Assembly: GCA_028583605.1 (NCBI GenBank)
Contig: CM053326.1
Location: forward strand, 37,603,931 to 37,667,930
Length of the DNA: 64,000 nt
Reading direction: 5' to 3'
From: Dastarcus helophoroides
Taxonomy: Eukaryota; Arthropoda; Insecta; Coleoptera; Bothrideridae
The notes under the pieces were generated by a model. That model saw only the letters and a list, made by a program, of their open reading frames with translations. It was not told the DNA's origin and ran no database searches. Of this stretch, positions 58,891-64,000 are shown one piece after another (the first letter of the stretch is position 1; each line of letters begins with the position of its first letter). A program made the translations under genes and the position numbers.

Positions 58891-61800
58891 TCAGCAACTT
58901 GTGGAAGGTAAATCAGACGTACATCTAATTTGTAGAACCCATTATACTAATTTTCATATCCAGTACATTGCTTACGAATATGGATGAACAAACAGATAAC
59001 TATATTGCGCTTATCAAAGGCAAGATTGGTTATAAACTGATTAAAACTAGGAACTGTTCCAAATAATTGTAAGATCAACATAAGCTGCCGGCTTTATTAA
59101 TTTAATTTCGCACAGATTTGTGCGCAAACTGTTTTCAATTTCTCCCAGTTTGATTTCGTCGAGAGCACTCTCATCTGAAACAATATTCAGTCCATTTCCT
59201 GTTTCATGAATACCGAAAACCATCAAACTGTTCCGGAAAGAAGGGAAAAGAATAAAGCTGCGGTTCATTTTATTAACATGTCTATACAGAAAATGATGCC
59301 AGCGATATAGTTATTTGATAATGCTGCGACTTGATTTTTTTCGGTTTACGGGCCACTGATACGATGAATATTTCCAATTTGCATTTTAAATGCACGGTCG
59401 AGCTGTTTCCAACATCGACGTTTCCATTTGCAATCTTTTTGTTGTGACACGATGTAAATCTCGACAACGGAACGCTGTGGAAAAACATTTTCAATTGGCT
59501 CGAAAGTTTCCATTTCGCTCTCGTTTTGCTTTTACGAATTTTTCGACAGCAAACTCATTTAAATTGTTTGGAGGCTGTTGATTACCTTAACGGCATTGTA
59601 TTTGCATCAAAAACACTCCCAGTTGAATCTGGCTAAACTCCATTGTCATAATGAATAAAATTTTCTCAATTCGTTTTTTTAAGGGTACTTTACAAAGCGA
59701 ATTCCAGTCTGGATACTCTGGAAAAAATCTTTACAAATATACACTTTTTCAACTTGGACTATAAGGAAATTAGCCCGTTGCCGGCTATCTTGTTTGGTCT
59801 AGCGGAAGTTGCTACATATTGACATATTTACGTGAATTACTTTTAATAGTAACCTTAGACCATATGATCTAAGGTAGTACCAATAAAGCAGACACACAAG
59901 GGGCTCCCTTGTTCTTCAGTAACTTGGAAGCTCAGGAAAACCATCCTCATGGACTAAACTCCTCTCCATAGAGAGCAAAACTGTAAATATGGGTTTTAGG
60001 GCAGAGCTCTAAGATACGAATACATGATAAGACGTGAAATAGCCTAATTAGCCTAACCTCCGAAGTACGATTAGAAGCAATTATTTTGCAAGAGATAACA
60101 CCTATACCATGCACAACTTTAAATGCAAATCAAATATTTTATTTGTTGAGAGCATGCAGCCCGGAGTCATTAAGTGTAAAATTTGATACCCCATTTTCAC
60201 CCCCTTAGAGGCTGAGTTTTTTAGTACTCACCTACGTTGTATAATGAACCTCTCTGCAAAATTTCAACCTTCTAGACCTACTGGTTTAAGTTGTGCCTTA
60301 TTTGTTAATCAGGCTTGAAAACAGATACAGGTTTCAATATTTTTTAGTTTGTAGTGTACATTTTTGTTGTGCTGAATGTTCAATATATTCTTTTCATAAA
60401 AAACTACAGAAACCAACCATAATTAGGTTCAAATACATCAAGCCTATAATTGCAGCGATGCCTTCACCAATATTTTACCCAATTAATTCTAGCTGAAGCG
60501 CTCATACAAAAATTATCGTCCTCATTAATTCCAAAAATTAATCAATTCGCGGGCTCGGTGATTATAGGAACACGTTGCCCTATCAATTTAGACGGGGGGC
60601 GACTCAGCATCGAAAATGATGATTTATGTCCCTAACGACCCGGTTGCATAAAAACCTCCATTATTCCCGATTTAATAGAACGCCAACCGGGAAGACCGGG
60701 GCTAATTTCCCGCGACGAAGATTTTTCGAGGCCCAATTAGCAAGTTGATACAATGACACCTCGAAAATTAGGAAACGTTTTAATTTTGAAGAAAATTATG
60801 GTAATATTGTTGGCTTTATAAAGGGCAGACGTTGACGTCACCTAGTAGAAAAGGCTGATTTATTACTCGAAATGGGTAATCTAGAAGTTAATTTATCTGA
60901 AGCTGAGCCTCGCTCTTGTAATATTGCTGGAAAATTGCATGGCTGCGTTGCACTATTTAATCTGCCGGGCTAAGTTTCATGTAGTGGAAAATTGTTTTGT
61001 TTTATAACGAAATTACTGCTTACACAAAGTAACTTCATTAAATCTGCACAAAATATCCACTTTCTGGAGAAATTAAGCTGATACTAAAAATAATAAACTA
61101 AATAATAAAACGTAAGTTAGTAAGCTCATATATACACTATCACCAGATCGGTCAATGTATTTTCATCTTAAAATGACACATAAACTGGAGATCATCGATC
61201 GCTAAAAATCTTCCAATTGGGTTTGGAAGAGAACAGAACGGTTTTAACAAATATTAATTTTAAACAGTAAGGATTTAAATTTACCCTAATTAAGCTATAA
61301 TTATTTGAATGGTAAATGATCTGGAACCCAAATGCCCTGACATAAATTTAGAAGATTAGATTACATTGTTGTATTTCGTATAAAACTTTCTCAATAACAC
61401 TTCCCTGATTAAAAATTTTGCTCAGTGCCACTATGGGCAGCAGTTAATAAAGATAAGTATGTGGGTGAAGGAATGTCCTCGCTATTTTTAAAGCCGAGCA
61501 CTCCAGAATTGCATTTTATCCTGCCACAGGAAATTGCCCAGCTGAAATACTGATGGACAAACAAATAATCATGTTTACAATGTTTACCGTTTAAACACAG
61601 TCTGCTGTTTACGACGTAGATATAATTTGAGCCTCTCGCAGAGCGTACACACACAACTACCTTCCTACGCCTTCACATCAATCTCCTGATGCATCAAAAG
61701 ATTTAATTAACGGAGCGAATAGTAAATGCGAGTGCTTCTACTGCTACAGTTCTGCATTAGTATACATGCAAGCAACTAAATTGAAACGGAAAGGATTATG

Positions 61801-62000
61801 AGAAGGTATTGGTTTCAACTGTAAGACTGACGACGATAACGATTAAAATGAAAACGTCTACATGAGCTTCGCTACTTTTATTTATTTCATCGCTGGATGA
61901 TTTCGTTGTTTCTCAAATTCGTTCATGCTTTTTTATTAGTCCAAAACTGTTTGAATAATCCAAAAGGTCTCACTTAACATTGCCAACGAACTAGCTAAGT
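58891..62000. other. Unique sequence, no gene seen
   Basis: Mostly non-repetitive. Reverse frames at 59268-59047 and 59494-59282 and forward frames at 60293-60635 carry no recognised domain. A block at 60440-60780 is GC-balanced and holds CTCATTAATTCC and AAATTAATCAATT, resembling homeodomain-binding clusters. CCCCCTTAGAGGCTG near 60200 echoes the repeat near 8470. Confidence 0.3.
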
Positions 62001-62046
62001 TGAAGAAGAAGAGGAGGAAGAGGAAGAGGAAGAAGAGGAGGAAGAA

Positions 62047-62081
<35 letters not shown>

Positions 62082-63752
62082 AGAAGAAGAGGAAGAGGAA
62101 GAGGAAGAGGAAGAGGAAGAGAAAGAGGAAGAGGAAGAGGAAGACGAAGAGGAAGAGGAAGAGGAAGAGGAAGAGGGAGAAGGAGAGGAAGAGGGGGAGG
62201 AAGAGGGAGAGGAAGAGGGAGAGGAAGAGGGAGAGTAAGAGGAAGAAGAAGAGGAAGAAGAAGAGGAAGAAAAAGAGGAAGAAAAGGAAGAAGAGGAATA
62301 AGAAGAGGAAGAGGAAGAAGAAAGAAAGAGGATGAAGAAAAGGAATAGGAAGAAGGGGGAGCAGAAGAGGAAGAAAAATAGGGAGAAGAAAGGGAAGAAG
62401 AAACGGTAGAAGAAGGGGAAGAAGAAAGGGAAGAGGAAGAAAAAAAGGAAGAGGAAGAAGAGGAAAAAAAGATGAAGAGGAAGAAGAGGAGGAAGAGGAA
62501 GAAGAAAAAGAAGGGGAAGAAGAAGAGGGAGAAGAAAAAGAAGAAGAGGGAGAAGAAAAGAAAGAGGAAGAAGAAAAGGAACGGGAAGAAGAAGAGGAAG
62601 AAAATGAGGAAGAAGAGGAGGATGAAGAAGAGGAAAAAGAAGAGATGGAATAAGGAGAAAGAAGCAAAATAAGAAGAGGAAGAAAAAAAGAAGAAGAGAG
62701 AGAAGAAGAGGAACAAGAAAGGGAAGAAGAAGAAGAGGAAAAGAAAGAAGAAAAGGAAGATGAAGAGGAATAAGAAGAGGAAGAGGAAGAAGAAAAGAAA
62801 GAAGGATGAAGAAAAGAAAGAGGATGAAGAAAAGGAATAGGAAGAAGGGGGAGCAGAAGAGGAAGAAGAAAGGGAATAAGAAAAGGAAGAAGAGGACGAA
62901 GAAAAGGAAGAAGGGGGAGAAGAATAGAGAGAAGAAAGGGAAGAAGAAACGGTAGAAGAAGGGAAAGAAGAAAGGGAAGAGGAAGAAAAAAGGAAGAAGA
63001 AGAAGAGGAAAAAGAAGATGAAGAGGAAGAAGAGGAAGAAGAAAAAGAAGGGAAAGAAGAAGAGGGAGGAGAAAAAGAAGAAGAGGGAGAAAAAAGAAAG
63101 AGGAAGAAGAAAAGGAACAGGAAGAAGAAGAGGAAGAAAAAGAGGAAAAAAATGAGGAAGAAGAGGAGGATGAAGAAGAGGAAAAAGAAGAGATGGAATA
63201 AGGAGAAAGAAGCAAAATTAGAAGAGGAAGAAAAAAGAAGGAGAGAGAAGAAGACGAGGAAGAAAGGGAAGAAGAAGAGGAAAAGAAAGAAGAAAGGGAA
63301 GAGGAAGAAGAAAAGGAAGATGAAGAAGAGGACGAAGAGGAGGAAGAAGAAGTGGAAAAAGAAGAGAAGGAATAAGGAGGAAGAAGTAAAATAAGAAGGG
63401 GGAGAGAAGAAGAGGAAGAAAAGAGGAAGAAGGAGAGGAAGTGGAAAAAAAGGAGGAAGAAGAGGGAGAAGAAAAGGAAGAATAAGGAGTACGAAGCAAA
63501 GGAAGAAGAGGAAGAGGAAAAAGAAGAAGAAAAAGAAGAGGAAGAAAAAATGAAAGGGGAACAAGAAATGGAAGAGGAAGCAGAGGAAGAGAAAAAAAAG
63601 GGGGAGAAAAAGAAGAAAAGGAAAATGAAGAGGAAGAAGAAAAGGAAGAGAAGGAAGAGGAAGAAGAAGTGAAAGAGGGGGAAGAAGACAAGGAAGGAGA
63701 AGAAGAAAAGAAAGGAGAAGAAGAAGAGGAGGAAGAATAAGAAAGATAAGAA
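62001..63752. repeat. 1.75-kb GAA/GAG homopurine tract
   Basis: The + strand is almost entirely A and G in GAA, GAG, GGA and AAG triplets, with rare T or C. There is an internal duplication: a block around GATGAAGAAAAGGAATAGGA at 62331 recurs at 62823, and the segment through GAGATGGAATAAGGAGAAAG recurs from 62642 to about 63189. A third shorter echo (GAAGGAATAAGGAGGAAGAA) is at 63364. The complement has no TAA/TAG/TGA for hundreds of codons, producing apparent Ser/Leu/Phe/Pro frames of 542 and 604 codons in two overlapping registers; these are not genes. Confidence 0.97.
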
Positions 63753-64000
63753 CATATTGGAGCTAAATTTGTTGTAGGAAAAAAAAATAAAAAAAGAGAC
63801 GGACTCCAAACAGAAAAACAGACAGACACGCTTGAGACTGCCAGTTCTGTTGAAATGCGTATTGGATAATTATCGCTACTTGCTAAAATGGTAAACTAAC
63901 TATTACTCTCGATTTCGTCGGTAGAATCAGTACAATATTAAATATTAGTGATAAAGTCAAATGATAGGAAAATATATGGAAGAGGTTTCCGATATGAAAA
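63753..64000. other. Unique sequence to window end
   Basis: No repeat or coding signal recognised. Confidence 0.3.

Noticed and set aside
62000..63394. Lys/Arg-rich forward frames in the purine tract
   Set aside because: Same composition effect on the + strand; no domain and no consistent frame.
61936..63829. Reading frames of 542, 604, 241 and 203 codons on the minus strand
   Set aside because: They are translations of the GAA/GAG purine tract complement, which lacks stop codons by composition. Several registers are open at once and the products are only Ser, Leu, Phe and Pro.
1..64000. tRNA, rRNA or host protein-coding exons
   Set aside because: I looked for tRNA B-box-like GGTTCGA contexts and for recognisable domains in the open frames. 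The only GGTTCGAA hit is a transposon end near 5279, and all recognised proteins are transposon-derived. Short exons could still be missed by eye.

Overview
The window looks like gene-poor intergenic or intronic DNA from an arthropod, most probably an insect. The reasons are strong AT bias, decayed non-LTR retrotransposons, mariner/Tc1/hAT DNA transposons, many foldback elements and AT-rich satellite-like arrays. Almost no stretch of coding potential is longer than a transposon fragment. I found no bacterial-style operon, no CRISPR, no tRNA or rRNA gene, and no host gene or exon I could defend.

Layout: 1-12.3 kb is mostly degenerate A- or T-rich arrays built on a loose motif like GTCGAAATTTT. 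They are broken up by a 185-bp element with 52-bp inverted ends (1-185), a foldback MITE (1048-1281), a hAT-like element (2586-5290) and a small inverted-end element (11170-11370). 12.3-20.4 kb holds two copies of a Helitron-like repeat (about 12.8 and 19.0 kb), a LINE relic (15.2-16.2 kb) and an array apparently built from pieces of that same LINE (13.7-15.1 kb). 20.4-27.4 kb has a second foldback MITE, a 1.8-kb element with ~630-bp inverted arms (21163-23001) and a higher-order satellite with ~310-360-bp units (23.2-25.5 kb). 30.8-34.3 kb is a nearly full-length but broken Jockey-type LINE with endonuclease and reverse transcriptase. 35-40 kb is mostly unique sequence with conserved-looking islands.

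The clearest structure is the nest at 41.2-46.6 kb. A LINE copy ends in an A-tail and is joined directly to a second truncated copy. That second copy is split by a 4117-bp hAT-type element with a perfect 8-bp target duplication (gcctaatt), and the hAT is itself split by a 1282-bp mariner at a TA. The LINE relic at 15.2-16.2 kb keeps the paralogous empty site, which confirms the hAT boundaries. A Tc1-like transposase relic follows at 46.7-47.0 kb.

47-61 kb has a half MITE, a ~20-bp palindromic minisatellite (48.8-49.1 kb), further A-rich arrays with 211-bp and ~410-bp units (50.5-53.9 kb), and a 1.5-kb palindromic foldback (56483-57977). The window ends with a 1.75-kb GAA/GAG purine tract (62.0-63.75 kb). 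Its complement shows apparent 540-600-residue reading frames that are composition artefacts.

No gene set works together as a pathway here. What the window records is transposon invasion, nesting, palindrome formation and the growth of satellites from transposon pieces.
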